DNA of 8,490 nucleotides from Candidatus Poseidoniaceae archaeon (GCA_013329355.1 DUKK01000199.1:1-8490), one strand, 5' to 3'; positions 1 to 6,850 are shown, numbered from the stretch's first letter. The notes: a model not told the origin generated them from the letters alone. Numbers and translations: made by a program.

Positions 1-1
1 A

Positions 2-391
2 ACCTTAGGTAAAATCCAGAATCGAGACCTTAAGGTTAGAGTCGGTGCGCCAATCGGTTGCAAGGCAACAATCAGAAATTCTGATAAAATCAAACAATTT
101 CTAACTGATGCATTCTCTTGCCGAGAAAATCTGATTCCATCGTGGAACTTTGATCGCGAAGGTAACCTTTCCTTTGGTGTTAGAGACTACACGGATTTCC
201 CCGGTCAAAAGTATGACCCAGACATCGGAATCTACGGCATGGATATAACGGTTGTTTTGGAGCGACCAGGTCACAGAATTAGCCGCAGGAGAAGAGCCAA
301 GAGTAAGGTTCCAACCAGTCACAAAGTAACTGCGGATGAATCTCGAGCATGGTTTGTTGATAATTTCACTATCACTATTTTGGAGGAGTAA
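2..391 (+). CDS. rpl5: Large-subunit ribosomal protein uL5 (L5), C-terminal part
   Basis: Partial gene: the reading frame is open from base 2 and ends at TAA 389-391, leaving 129 visible residues. uL5 binds 5S rRNA and helps form the central protuberance of the 50S subunit. The visible part carries the hallmark archaeal segment YDPDIGIYGMD (visible residues 71-81), followed by LERPGHR and a basic run RRRR at 95-98. A family member is usually about 170-185 residues, so roughly 40-55 N-terminal residues lie upstream of the window. The last codons contain GGAGGAG (382-388), which serves as the Shine-Dalgarno sequence of the next gene, so translation of uS14 is probably coupled to uL5. Position directly before uS14 matches archaeal spc operons. 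Identification is secure; only the start is missing. Confidence 0.96.
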   Translation, partial: TLGKIQNRDLKVRVGAPIGCKATIRNSDKIKQFLTDAFSCRENLIPSWNFDREGNLSFGVRDYTDFPGQKYDPDIGIYGMDITVVLERPGHRISRRRRAKSKVPTSHKVTADESRAWFVDNFTITILEE

Positions 392-393
392 GA

Positions 394-546
394 ATGGCAA
401 GAGATCACGGAGAGAGAATTGGACGCACAAGAGGCTGCAGGAGATGTGGTCGACGACGAGGCTTAATCAGGAGACATGGTCTTAGACTATGCCGCCAATG
501 TTTCAGAGAAGTAGGGCCTGAAATAGGCTTCAAGAAGATGAGTTGA
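394..546 (+). CDS. rps14: Small-subunit ribosomal protein uS14, zinc-binding type
   Basis: A 50-residue protein, close to the usual length of the short archaeal uS14. It sits in the head of the 30S subunit near the 16S three-way junction. Two CxxC pairs are visible, C15-x2-C18 and C33-x2-C36, the four-cysteine zinc site of the zinc-ribbon form of this family. The protein is rich in arginine (for example GRRRG at 19-23), as expected for direct rRNA contact. The ATG at 394 lies 2 nt after the uL5 stop codon with GGAGGAG at 382-388 as ribosome binding site. The stop TGA (544-546) is itself part of the Shine-Dalgarno stretch of uS8. Confidence 0.96.
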   Translation: MARDHGERIGRTRGCRRCGRRRGLIRRHGLRLCRQCFREVGPEIGFKKMS

Positions 547-558
547 GGAGGAATAAGA

Positions 559-948
559 ATGCAATTTGACCCATTAAACGATGCACTAATTAAGATGTAT
601 AACGCAGAGCAAGCTGGAAAGTTCAATGTTGAATTATCACCAGCATCCAAATTACTTGGGAACGTTCTTGAAATTATGCAGAGATCAGGCTATGTCGGCA
701 ATATCGAAAGAACCGAGGATGGTCGTGGTGGTAGCTATAGAGTAGAACTACGCGGTGCAATCAACCGTTGTGGAACCGTAAAACCACGTCACAGTGTTAG
801 AAGGCAGGAATACGAACAGTGGGAAACCCGATATCTTCCTGCGCAGGACTTTGGTCTGCTCATTCTAACCACGAACTCAGGAGTAATGCATCATTATGAT
901 GCCAAGGATGCAAGAATAGGTGGCAAACTGCTAGCCTATGTCTATTGA
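559..948 (+). CDS. rps8: Small-subunit ribosomal protein uS8 (S8)
   Basis: 129 residues, the normal archaeal length (about 130). uS8 is a primary 16S rRNA binder that contacts the central domain and nucleates assembly of the 30S platform. The N-terminus (DPLNDALIKMYNAEQAGK) and the C-terminal GGKLLAYVY are typical of the archaeal/eukaryotic form. The archaeal insertion is present between the two subdomains, around residues 80-100. The start ATG 559 has GAGGAGG at 545-551, which overlaps the TGA of uS14. No oddities seen. Confidence 0.96.
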   Translation: MQFDPLNDALIKMYNAEQAGKFNVELSPASKLLGNVLEIMQRSGYVGNIERTEDGRGGSYRVELRGAINRCGTVKPRHSVRRQEYEQWETRYLPAQDFGLLILTTNSGVMHHYDAKDARIGGKLLAYVY

Positions 949-959
949 GGTGATTAAGC

Positions 960-1502
960 ATGGTAAAAATCGACAGAATCGTTCACACCGTAACCATCCC
1001 TGAAGGCGTAACAGCCGATTACAGCGAAGATGGCGTCGTCACAATAACTGGTCCGAAAGGAACTTTAAGCAGAGAATTCACTAGCACCTCGGTTGTTTTG
1101 TTGCAAGAGGGTGGCGCACTAATCGTGCGTGCAGACTTGCCACGAAGAAAAACCAAGGCTCTTGCAGGAACTTGGAATGCCCATCTAAATAATATGGTCA
1201 GGGGTGTCACAGAAGGATTCAAGTATCACTTGAAAGCCTTCTACTCTCACTTCCCTATGACTCTTGAGGTAAAAGGTAACGAGTTTGTTGTCAACAATTA
1301 CTTCGGTGAAAGAGTCCCGCGCAGAGCCGATATTTTGAGTGGTGTAGAAGTCAAAGTAAACAACAAAGTAGAGGTAACAGTCACCGGTATCAACAAAGAA
1401 AACGTTGGTCAAACTGCTGCCAACATTGAGCGGTGTGCGGTAGTGAAAAATCGAGACAGAAGGGTATTCCAAGACGGGATATATCTGCTCAGCAAGGAGT
1501 GA
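960..1502 (+). CDS. rpl6: Large-subunit ribosomal protein uL6 (L6)
   Basis: 180 residues, normal for archaeal uL6 (about 175-185). uL6 has two tandem copies of an alpha/beta fold and contacts 23S rRNA near the sarcin-ricin loop and the factor-binding site. The first copy covers about residues 1-80 (IPEGV at 14-18, TGPKGTLSREF at 30-40); the second starts near residue 85 and contains NYFGERVPRRADIL. The C-terminal VVKNRDRRVFQDGIYLL is the archaeal ending. The start ATG 960 is supported by GAGGTGAT at 947-954, which begins inside the uS8 stop codon. The stop codon TGA 1500-1502 directly follows the AAGGAG that serves eL32. Confidence 0.96.
   Translation: MVKIDRIVHTVTIPEGVTADYSEDGVVTITGPKGTLSREFTSTSVVLLQEGGALIVRADLPRRKTKALAGTWNAHLNNMVRGVTEGFKYHLKAFYSHFPMTLEVKGNEFVVNNYFGERVPRRADILSGVEVKVNNKVEVTVTGINKENVGQTAANIERCAVVKNRDRRVFQDGIYLLSKE
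1494..1499 (+). promoter_or_regulatory. Ribosome binding site that decides the eL32 start
   Basis: AAGGAG lies 8 nt before ATG 1508 and within the last codons of uL6. The reading frame is open further upstream to a GTG at 1433, but that start has no comparable site and would overlap uL6 by 70 nt, so 1508 is preferred. Confidence 0.8.
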
Positions 1503-1507
1503 GTCAA

Positions 1508-2167
1508 ATGGCAGAAGAATATGAAGGTATGACAGTTGCAGAACTAAAGGTTCTACTCAAAGAACGTGGACTGCCGGTCTCGGGTAAAAAATCCGAATTG
1601 ATAGAACGGTTGTCTCACGAGCAAGAAGATGTTGCAGAGCCTGAAGAGCTAGAATCGACAGCAGTGGATGAAACCGCTACAGAGGATGATTTCGAAGCGG
1701 ATGAAGATGAAGACTGGGACGATGATTGGGAAGACGATGAGGATGAGGGCCATGTGGCAAAACAGAAACCTGTATTATCGGACGATCTAAAAGTTGCACT
1801 CGCACTCAGATTTGAACAGAAGAAGAAAACTCCATCATTTAGAAGAACCGAGTGGTTCCGTTACAAGCGACTGTCAAGATCAGGATGGCGCGCCCCTCAT
1901 GGAATGGATAGCAAGCAACGTAGAAACTACAAGTATCGAAGTTCGCTGGTTAGAGTTGGCCATGGAAAAGTCGCCGTTGCGCGTGGCTTACATCCATCAG
2001 GTTTCCGTGAAATAATGGTTCATAATACTGGTGATCTAGAAACTATAGACCCAGAGACTGAAGCGGCAAGAGTCGGTAAGACAGTCGGCGGTAGAAAGCG
2101 CGAACAAATTTATTCTAGAGCCGATGAGTTAGGTATCCGTGTGCTTAACCGCAGGAGGGATGTTTGA
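1508..2167 (+). CDS. rpl32e: Ribosomal protein eL32 with N-terminal SAP-like domain and acidic linker
   Basis: 219 residues against about 125-140 for a plain archaeal eL32. Three parts are visible. Residues 8-36 match the SAP helix-extension-helix pattern: MTVAELKVLLKERGL, then PVSGKKSELIERL, with the usual leucine spacing, the glycine and the lysines. Residues 38-80 form an acidic linker, ending in a nearly pure D/E stretch interrupted by W70 and W74. Residues 91-217 are the eL32 core, with WRAPHGMDSKQRRNYK, the LHPSGFREIMVHN motif and the C-terminal IRVLNRRR. eL32 binds 23S rRNA on the solvent side of the 50S subunit. SAP domains usually bind nucleic acid; their role here is unknown. Haloarchaeal eL32 also has an N-terminal extension, with a helix-hairpin-helix-like domain and an acidic linker, so this may be an analogous replacement (inference). 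The stop TGA shares one base with the next ATG. Confidence 0.93.
   Translation: MAEEYEGMTVAELKVLLKERGLPVSGKKSELIERLSHEQEDVAEPEELESTAVDETATEDDFEADEDEDWDDDWEDDEDEGHVAKQKPVLSDDLKVALALRFEQKKKTPSFRRTEWFRYKRLSRSGWRAPHGMDSKQRRNYKYRSSLVRVGHGKVAVARGLHPSGFREIMVHNTGDLETIDPETEAARVGKTVGGRKREQIYSRADELGIRVLNRRRDV
2153..2160 (+). promoter_or_regulatory. Ribosome binding site that decides the eL19 start
   Basis: AGGAGGGA inside the end of eL32, 6 nt before ATG 2167. A TTG at 2164 is in the same frame but is only 3 nt from this site and is a rarer start, so ATG 2167 is chosen. Confidence 0.75.
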
Positions 2168-2628
2168 TGCAAATAACAAATCAAAAGAGACTGGCAGCAA
2201 GACTACTCAAGTGTGGCGTAAACCGAGTTTGGGTAAACCCGGATTATGTTGATCAGGTCGCATCTGCAGTGCAAACTGATGATATTCGGGAATTCATCGA
2301 AGAAGGCTGGATTAGAGCCAAACCAATCAAAGGGACCTCTAGAGTGCGTGCTCGCATGCGCCAAGACCAGAAGCGAAAAGGCCGTAGAAAAGGTCAAGGT
2401 AAGCGTGCTGGGTCAGCTAACGCAAGGAATCCAAAGAAGTCACGTTGGATGAGGTCAATCAGAGCTCAGCGAAGAATCTTGAAAGAATATCGTGAAGATG
2501 GAACAATCCCACCAGCTCAGTATCGCCGTTACTACCTCAAGGCAAAAGGCGGCTCTTACCGTTCAATCGCACACATGCGCTCACAGATGACGCTAGAGGG
2601 CGTAACCATCAAGGGAGGCGATGAGTAA
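2167..2628 (+). CDS. rpl19e: Large-subunit ribosomal protein eL19 (L19e)
   Basis: 153 residues, the usual archaeal length (about 150). eL19 is an archaeal/eukaryotic protein with a globular N-terminal domain and a long helical tail that threads into 23S rRNA; in archaeal 50S structures it lies near the polypeptide exit tunnel rim and the intersubunit side. The N-terminus (QKRLAARLLKCGVNRVWVNP), the central basic block (GRRKGQGKRAGSANARNPKK, about residues 72-91) and the following W-x2-SIRAQRR-x-L helix are all family hallmarks. The ATG overlaps the eL32 stop as TGATG and the stop TAA 2626-2628 overlaps the uL18 start as TAATG, so the three genes are probably translationally coupled. Confidence 0.96.
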   Translation: MQITNQKRLAARLLKCGVNRVWVNPDYVDQVASAVQTDDIREFIEEGWIRAKPIKGTSRVRARMRQDQKRKGRRKGQGKRAGSANARNPKKSRWMRSIRAQRRILKEYREDGTIPPAQYRRYYLKAKGGSYRSIAHMRSQMTLEGVTIKGGDE

Positions 2629-3137
2629 TGAAGGGAACGCGACGAAGGTCAATCTTTAGGAGACGGCTATCAGGCCAAACCGATTATCACAGGAGACTAA
2701 AATTACTGCGCGGCAAGAAACCACGAGCAGTAGTCAGAGTATCTAATACACGAGTGACATGCCAGATGGTAAACTGGTCTGCCGGGGGCGATCTGGTCCT
2801 AGCATCGGTTACAGGCAGCGACCTTGCAAAGAAGTACAACTGGCCACAAGAACTCTCGCAGAAGTCCGTACCAGCCAGTTATTTGGTTGGTTATGCTTTG
2901 GGTAAAGAATCAATTTCCAAAGGCTGCTCAGAGGCGGTCCTTGATATTGGTCTGGCTGGAAGTACTGCTGGTGGCAGAGTATTCTCAGCCTTGAAAGGTA
3001 TGATTGATGCCGGGGTGGAAATTCCACACAGCACCGAAATCCTACCGGAAGATGACCGAATTAATGGTACACACATATCTGACAAGATTAGTGCCGCTGT
3101 CGAATCAACCAAGAGCAAAATAGAGGGGGCATACTGA
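2628..3137 (+). CDS. rpl18: Large-subunit ribosomal protein uL18 (L18), archaeal form
   Basis: 169 residues, within the range of the archaeal form (about 170-195) and longer than the bacterial one (about 115). uL18 binds 5S rRNA together with uL5. The basic N-terminus (RRRSIFRRRLSGQTDYHRRL), KPRAVVRVSN, the segment AVLDIGLAGSTAGGRVFSAL and GVEIPHS are diagnostic. The ATG shares a base with the eL19 stop; GGGAGG at 2613-2618 is the ribosome binding site. The stop TGA 3135-3137 shares a base with the uS5 start. Confidence 0.96.
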   Translation: MKGTRRRSIFRRRLSGQTDYHRRLKLLRGKKPRAVVRVSNTRVTCQMVNWSAGGDLVLASVTGSDLAKKYNWPQELSQKSVPASYLVGYALGKESISKGCSEAVLDIGLAGSTAGGRVFSALKGMIDAGVEIPHSTEILPEDDRINGTHISDKISAAVESTKSKIEGAY

Positions 3138-3901
3138 TGAGTGACGAACAACCAACAATGGCACCAGGGCTAATTCAAGCCTTTAATCCTGAAGAAGTAG
3201 AGGAACCTACTGACGGCAGAAGAAGAGGCAAGGGTCAGGATGACCCGATTGTTAATCTGCGGTCATGGACCCCGAAAACTCGCCTAGGAAATGCTGTGAT
3301 GGCAGGTCAAATTGTAACATTCGAGCAAGCAATAGCCAGCAAACTACCGATTAGAGAGGTTGAGGTAGTCGACGCTCTCATTCCTAATTTGGAAGATGAA
3401 ATAATAAAAGTCAACATGGTTCAAAGAATGACCGACAGTGGACGTCGTGTAAGATTCAATGTCATGGCATGTGTCGGTAACAAAGATGGCTATGTTGGAC
3501 TTGGTATGGCTAAAGCAAAAGAAGTCTCACAAGCCATCAGAAAGGCAATAACTGCGGCAAAACTGAACATCATCAGCGTGCAAAGAGGCAACGGGTCCTG
3601 GGAGTCATCCACAGGTCCGGGGACTTCAGTTCCATTCAAGATAAATGGGCGTTCTGCATCCACTAGAGTCACCCTGATGCCAGCGGCTAAAGGTAAGGGC
3701 TTGGTAATCGGCGAGACCGGCAAGAAAGTTTTGGACTTAGCGGGCATAACCGATGTTTTGTCCCGGACCAAAGGTCAGACAAGAACAACCATCAATTATG
3801 CTGCTGCAACCTTCAACGCCTTGAAGAACCTCAACATCACCAGAATCACTAACGAACAGCGAGATAAACTGTATATCAATAAGGGGAGGATGTTTGAATG
3901 A
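3137..3901 (+). CDS. rps5: Small-subunit ribosomal protein uS5 (S5), N-terminally extended
   Basis: 254 residues, compared with about 210-235 for most archaeal uS5. uS5 lies at the mRNA entry side of the 30S subunit and contributes to decoding accuracy. After an extension of about 36 residues with an acidic patch and then a basic patch (DGRRRGKG, 26-33), the archaeal core starts with WTPKTRLG (44-51). The double-stranded-RNA-binding-like domain follows at about 86-150 (GNKDGYVGLGMAKAKEV), then the C-terminal domain with TLMPAAKGKGLVIG and AGITDVLSRTKG. ATG 3137 has GAGGGGG at 3124-3129 (the G-run directly after GA) and overlaps the uL18 stop by one base. The next gene overlaps this one by 4 nt (ATGA). 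Other in-frame methionines (residue 8) cannot be excluded as starts but lack a better ribosome binding site. Confidence 0.95.
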   Translation: MSDEQPTMAPGLIQAFNPEEVEEPTDGRRRGKGQDDPIVNLRSWTPKTRLGNAVMAGQIVTFEQAIASKLPIREVEVVDALIPNLEDEIIKVNMVQRMTDSGRRVRFNVMACVGNKDGYVGLGMAKAKEVSQAIRKAITAAKLNIISVQRGNGSWESSTGPGTSVPFKINGRSASTRVTLMPAAKGKGLVIGETGKKVLDLAGITDVLSRTKGQTRTTINYAAATFNALKNLNITRITNEQRDKLYINKGRMFE

Positions 3902-4368
3902 GTTGGATAGTAGTCAGAGTTCGCAGTAATGTCAACGTTGAACGCTCAATTAGGGAAACCATGGATTACCTAAATTTGACCAAGGTAAACCATGCCGTTA
4001 TCATACCTGAAAACGATCAGTATCGTGGTATGTTACAGAAGGCCAAGGATTACATTACCTGGGGTGAAGCAACCGAGAGCACAGTCGAAAAAATGCTCAG
4101 TGAGCGCGGTCGAATGTCTGGTGACTCACCGTTAACCGATGATTTGGTTAAAGACAACACGGATTTCAAAAATATTTCAGAATTCGCTAAAGCAATAACT
4201 TCGGGAGATTCAACAGTCAAAGCAGTTCCAGGCCTGAAGCGAGTCTTCAGACTACACCCTCCTAGAGGGCCCAAAGGATGGGGCGGCATCAAGCGTTCAT
4301 TCATCATAGGTGGTGCACTGGGTGCTAGAGGTGATGAAATCAACAATCTGGTTGATAGGATGATTTGA
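3898..4368 (+). CDS. rpl30: Large-subunit ribosomal protein uL30 (L30), archaeal form
   Basis: 156 residues, the archaeal length (about 150-160) and more than twice that of bacterial L30. uL30 contacts 23S rRNA and 5S rRNA near the central protuberance. The start IVVRVRSNVNVERSIRETM and LNLTKVNHAVIIP are family signatures; the C-terminal FRLHPPRGPKGWGGIKRSF and GALGARGDEINNLVDRMI are specific to the archaeal/eukaryotic form. The ATG overlaps the uS5 stop (ATGA), with GGGGAGGA at 3883-3890 as ribosome binding site. Confidence 0.96.
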   Translation: MSWIVVRVRSNVNVERSIRETMDYLNLTKVNHAVIIPENDQYRGMLQKAKDYITWGEATESTVEKMLSERGRMSGDSPLTDDLVKDNTDFKNISEFAKAITSGDSTVKAVPGLKRVFRLHPPRGPKGWGGIKRSFIIGGALGARGDEINNLVDRMI

Positions 4369-4373
4369 GGTGA
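4367..4373 (+). promoter_or_regulatory. Stop codon fused with ribosome binding site before uL15
   Basis: GAGGTGA starts within the uL30 stop codon (TGA 4366-4368) and stands 4 nt before ATG 4378. The same design appears at 545-551 (before uS8) and 947-954 (before uL6), so the terminating ribosome sits on the next initiation site. Confidence 0.7.
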
Positions 4374-4377
4374 AAAT

Positions 4378-4791
4378 ATGGGAATTAAAGCAAACAAACA
4401 TCGTGGAAGAAATCGCTATCACGGCAGAGGAAAGAAAGCCGGCCGTGGCGCTGGTAAGCGTGGCGGCCGAGGTAATGCCGGTATGAACAAACACAGAGTT
4501 ATGACCAGAATTAAGTATATGCCAAAGCACTGGGGTATGCACGGATTTAATCGTCATCCATCGCTTAGAAATGTCAACACAACCGTAAACGTGGGTCAAC
4601 TTGAGGAGATTGCTGGTGACAGCGACTCGATTAATCTCACCGAAATGGGCATCGACAAGCTGCTTGGAAGCGGCAAGATCACCAAGTCATTGTCAATCAC
4701 AGTTTCAGAGGCTAGTGCTCGAGCCATCGAGAAAGTTGAAGCTGCTGGTGGATCGTTAGATACCGATGACGATGACGAATGGGACGACTGA
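4378..4791 (+). CDS. rpl15: Large-subunit ribosomal protein uL15 (L15) with acidic tail
   Basis: 137 residues, slightly short for archaeal uL15 (about 140-165). It contacts several 23S rRNA domains and is a late assembly protein of the 50S subunit. The N-terminal glycine/arginine/lysine-rich region (residues 8-36, including KKAGRGAGKRGGRGNAG) is the rRNA-threading tail, followed by MPKHWGMHGFNRHPSL, typical of the archaeal family. The globular part ends with VSEASARAIEKVEAAGGSL. The last ten residues (DTDDDDEWDD) are strongly acidic and contain a tryptophan, resembling the linker in eL32 of the same operon. The gene is followed by 30 nt before the secY ATG. Confidence 0.95.
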   Translation: MGIKANKHRGRNRYHGRGKKAGRGAGKRGGRGNAGMNKHRVMTRIKYMPKHWGMHGFNRHPSLRNVNTTVNVGQLEEIAGDSDSINLTEMGIDKLLGSGKITKSLSITVSEASARAIEKVEAAGGSLDTDDDDEWDD

Positions 4792-4807
4792 GAATAAGAG
4801 TAATCAT

Positions 4808-4813
4808 AAGGTG
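4808..4813 (+). promoter_or_regulatory. Ribosome binding site that decides the secY start
   Basis: AAGGTG lies 8 nt before ATG 4822. An in-frame GTG at 4813 overlaps this site and so cannot use it; ATG 4822 is therefore chosen. No similar site precedes the internal methionines at the beginning of the SecY core (for example ATG 5197 or ATG 5302), which argues that the N-terminal extension is translated. Confidence 0.7.
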
Positions 4814-4821
4814 TGATAGTA

Positions 4822-6756
4822 ATGAGACACAAGCCAATACCTTGGGCAATTGCACTAACCGGTGTATTGTATTTCGGTTTACTTATTTACTGGCAGTCTG
4901 ATGAACTATCCAGTGAAATTGCCGAACAACGCACTGCTGCTCAATTTGGATTAGTGTTATCTGTAATCTATGTAGCCTATCTAATGTGGTGCTTTAATCG
5001 AGACCTACCTGAAGGGCTCAAAGACGCACCAGTAATCGGTCGCTATGGTAAATTAATGGGGTGGCTAGCAATTGCAGGAATCGCAGTGTTCTATGTCAGG
5101 CCCAGTAAATGGGGTGGCTATGAAGACGGTGTCGGATTCTTTTTGGTTGGTATTCTGTTGCTTGGGTTTGGTGCCGCTGCGGCTCTCACATGTTTCATGT
5201 GGAGTGGTGATAAGAGCAGCAGATTGTATGCACTTCACCGGTTTGTCGATGTTTACCCAACAATTACCAAACCAGAGCGCCACGTGAGATTTAATGAAAA
5301 AATGTGGACAACAACTTTCGTTCTCATCATATACTTCGCAATGACCAACGTCATGTTGTATGGTCTATCTGGACAAGCATTGGATTTGTTTAGTGGTTTT
5401 CGCTCGATCATGGCTGGTGCTTCTGGTACCATCATGCACTTGGGCATCGGGCCGATTGTTACTGGTTCGATTATCATGCAACTGTTTGCCGGCGCTAAGA
5501 TTATCAGGTTAGACCTGTCAAATTCTGAAGACAAAGCAATGTATCAGGGTGTGCAAAAGTTACTCGTATTAATTATGATTCCAATAGAAGCTATACCGCA
5601 AACATATGGTTTCCTTGACCCGATGGAATTCCTGATTGATTCGTATGGTATGGGCTGGGCCAACTTCGTGATTGTTGCACAATTATTCGCGGGCTCATAT
5701 CTCGTATTCCTACTTGATGAATTGGTCAGTAAATGGGGTATAGGGTCCGGTATGTCTCTGTTCATTGCGGCTGGAGTATCACAATCAACATTTGTTGGAA
5801 CTCTATCTCCGCTACCCGTTACCAGTGGTTTAGGATATTCAATGTCAAATCCACCATCGGGGACCCTCCCAATGATATTTTACATGTTTAGAGAAGCGAC
5901 AAATTACGAAATGATATCGAGTAATGGTTTCGAAACAATCCTGCTAACGCATGTAAATCCGTTAGCTGCGTTATTTTCATCGGTAGTCGTGTTCTTAGTG
6001 GTTGCATATGCTGAATCCAGTAAACTAGAACTTCCGCTCACTCACGGTAAAGTCAGAGGGCACAGAGGTAAATACCCGATTAGGCTAGTATACGCTTCTA
6101 ACATACCTGTTATCTTAATGGCCGCATTGCTAGCGAATATCAACATGTTTACGTTGTTGTTCTGGAGTCACCCAACCTTATCGCAAACTCCATTCTTGGG
6201 CCGAGAAGGTTATGGCTCGCTCTCCGAATACATTGGTACGTATGATCAAGGTCAAACGACGGCATCAGGAGGGTTTGCCTGGTATGCTAGTATGGTCAAC
6301 GGAGTTAACGATTGGTTGTTACCATTGCTGAATCAGCAGGGTGACATATACGGCCACAGTTTGACGCAAATAATGGTTCACGTAATTTTCTATGTCGTAT
6401 TGATGACTGTTGGTTCTATGGTCTTCGCTAAGTTCTGGATTGATACTACGAATATGGGTACTAAAGACGTTGCTAAACAAATAGAGCGAACCGGAATGCA
6501 AATCCCAGGTTTCAGAAAGAATCCCAAGGTCCTAGAGAAAATTCTAGAGAACTATATCCCACCTGTCACATACTTCTCAGGTGCATTTGTCGGGCTGTTA
6601 GCTGCCGGAGCAGACCTGCTGGGCACGGTGGGTAATGCTACTGGTACCGGCCTTCTACTCGCTGTTGGTATCATTTTGCGAACCTATGAACAAATACAAA
6701 AGGAACAGGCGATGGAAATGCATCCGATGATTAGGCAATTCTTTGGAGCAGAGTAA
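4822..6756 (+). CDS. secY: Protein translocase channel SecY with extra N-terminal membrane domain
   Basis: 644 residues from ATG 4822, against about 435-490 for typical archaeal SecY. SecY (Sec61 alpha) forms the membrane pore through which proteins are exported or inserted. The core starts near residue 139 (HRFVDVYP) and resembles methanogen SecY throughout: FNEKMW before TM1, a plug region at about 188-203, LGIGPIVTGSIIMQL (207-221), WGIGSGMSLFIAAGVSQ, AYAES (395-399), GKYPIRLVYASNIPVIL, and the C-terminal GFRKNPK, YIPPVT and EMHPMIRQFFG. Before the core, four hydrophobic segments are predicted at about 6-24, 40-58, 77-93 and 104-126, giving about 14 membrane helices instead of 10. The extension is in frame, with no stop or internal ribosome binding site between. 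Some external loops, such as that at about 450-505, are also longer than in methanogens. The extension resembles no domain I can name. Last gene of the ribosomal protein operon. Confidence 0.95.
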   Translation: MRHKPIPWAIALTGVLYFGLLIYWQSDELSSEIAEQRTAAQFGLVLSVIYVAYLMWCFNRDLPEGLKDAPVIGRYGKLMGWLAIAGIAVFYVRPSKWGGYEDGVGFFLVGILLLGFGAAAALTCFMWSGDKSSRLYALHRFVDVYPTITKPERHVRFNEKMWTTTFVLIIYFAMTNVMLYGLSGQALDLFSGFRSIMAGASGTIMHLGIGPIVTGSIIMQLFAGAKIIRLDLSNSEDKAMYQGVQKLLVLIMIPIEAIPQTYGFLDPMEFLIDSYGMGWANFVIVAQLFAGSYLVFLLDELVSKWGIGSGMSLFIAAGVSQSTFVGTLSPLPVTSGLGYSMSNPPSGTLPMIFYMFREATNYEMISSNGFETILLTHVNPLAALFSSVVVFLVVAYAESSKLELPLTHGKVRGHRGKYPIRLVYASNIPVILMAALLANINMFTLLFWSHPTLSQTPFLGREGYGSLSEYIGTYDQGQTTASGGFAWYASMVNGVNDWLLPLLNQQGDIYGHSLTQIMVHVIFYVVLMTVGSMVFAKFWIDTTNMGTKDVAKQIERTGMQIPGFRKNPKVLEKILENYIPPVTYFSGAFVGLLAAGADLLGTVGNATGTGLLLAVGIILRTYEQIQKEQAMEMHPMIRQFFGAE

Positions 6757-6763
6757 TCGTAAA

Positions 6764-6775
6764 TTTTGCCATTTT
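6764..6775 (+). terminator. Possible T-rich termination stretch after secY
   Basis: Two TTTT runs (6764-6767 and 6772-6775) within 20 nt of the secY stop. Archaeal RNA polymerase can terminate on T-rich non-template stretches without a hairpin. Both runs are short, so the call is weak. Confidence 0.25.
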
Positions 6776-6837
6776 AACTGCCTAAACTTGGGTTATCTGT
6801 TTCGCAGTTGCGTGGTTTCTCTGGTTTCAATATCGGG

Positions 6838-6850
6838 TATATTCATATAT
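6838..6850 (+). promoter_or_regulatory. TATA-like stretch, possible 16S promoter
   Basis: TATATTCATATAT is the most TATA-box-like sequence in the spacer. Archaeal start sites lie about 25 nt downstream, so transcription would begin near 6870 and give a leader of about 240 nt. No clear purine-rich BRE is seen before it, and AATATTTT at about 7039-7045 is an alternative that would give a much shorter leader. Confidence 0.25.

Noticed and set aside
1433..1507. Longer start for eL32 at GTG 1433
   Set aside because: It would overlap uL6 by 70 nt, has no good ribosome binding site, and the extra residues look like uL6 read in another frame. ATG 1508 has AAGGAG at the right distance.
4813..4821. 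GTG 4813 as secY start
   Set aside because: It overlaps the Shine-Dalgarno stretch AAGGTG (4808-4813), which is well placed for ATG 4822.
101..6501. Minus-strand and alternate-frame ORFs across the ribosomal protein genes and secY
   Set aside because: Each lies inside a well-identified + strand gene, lacks a ribosome binding site, and has no recognisable protein family.
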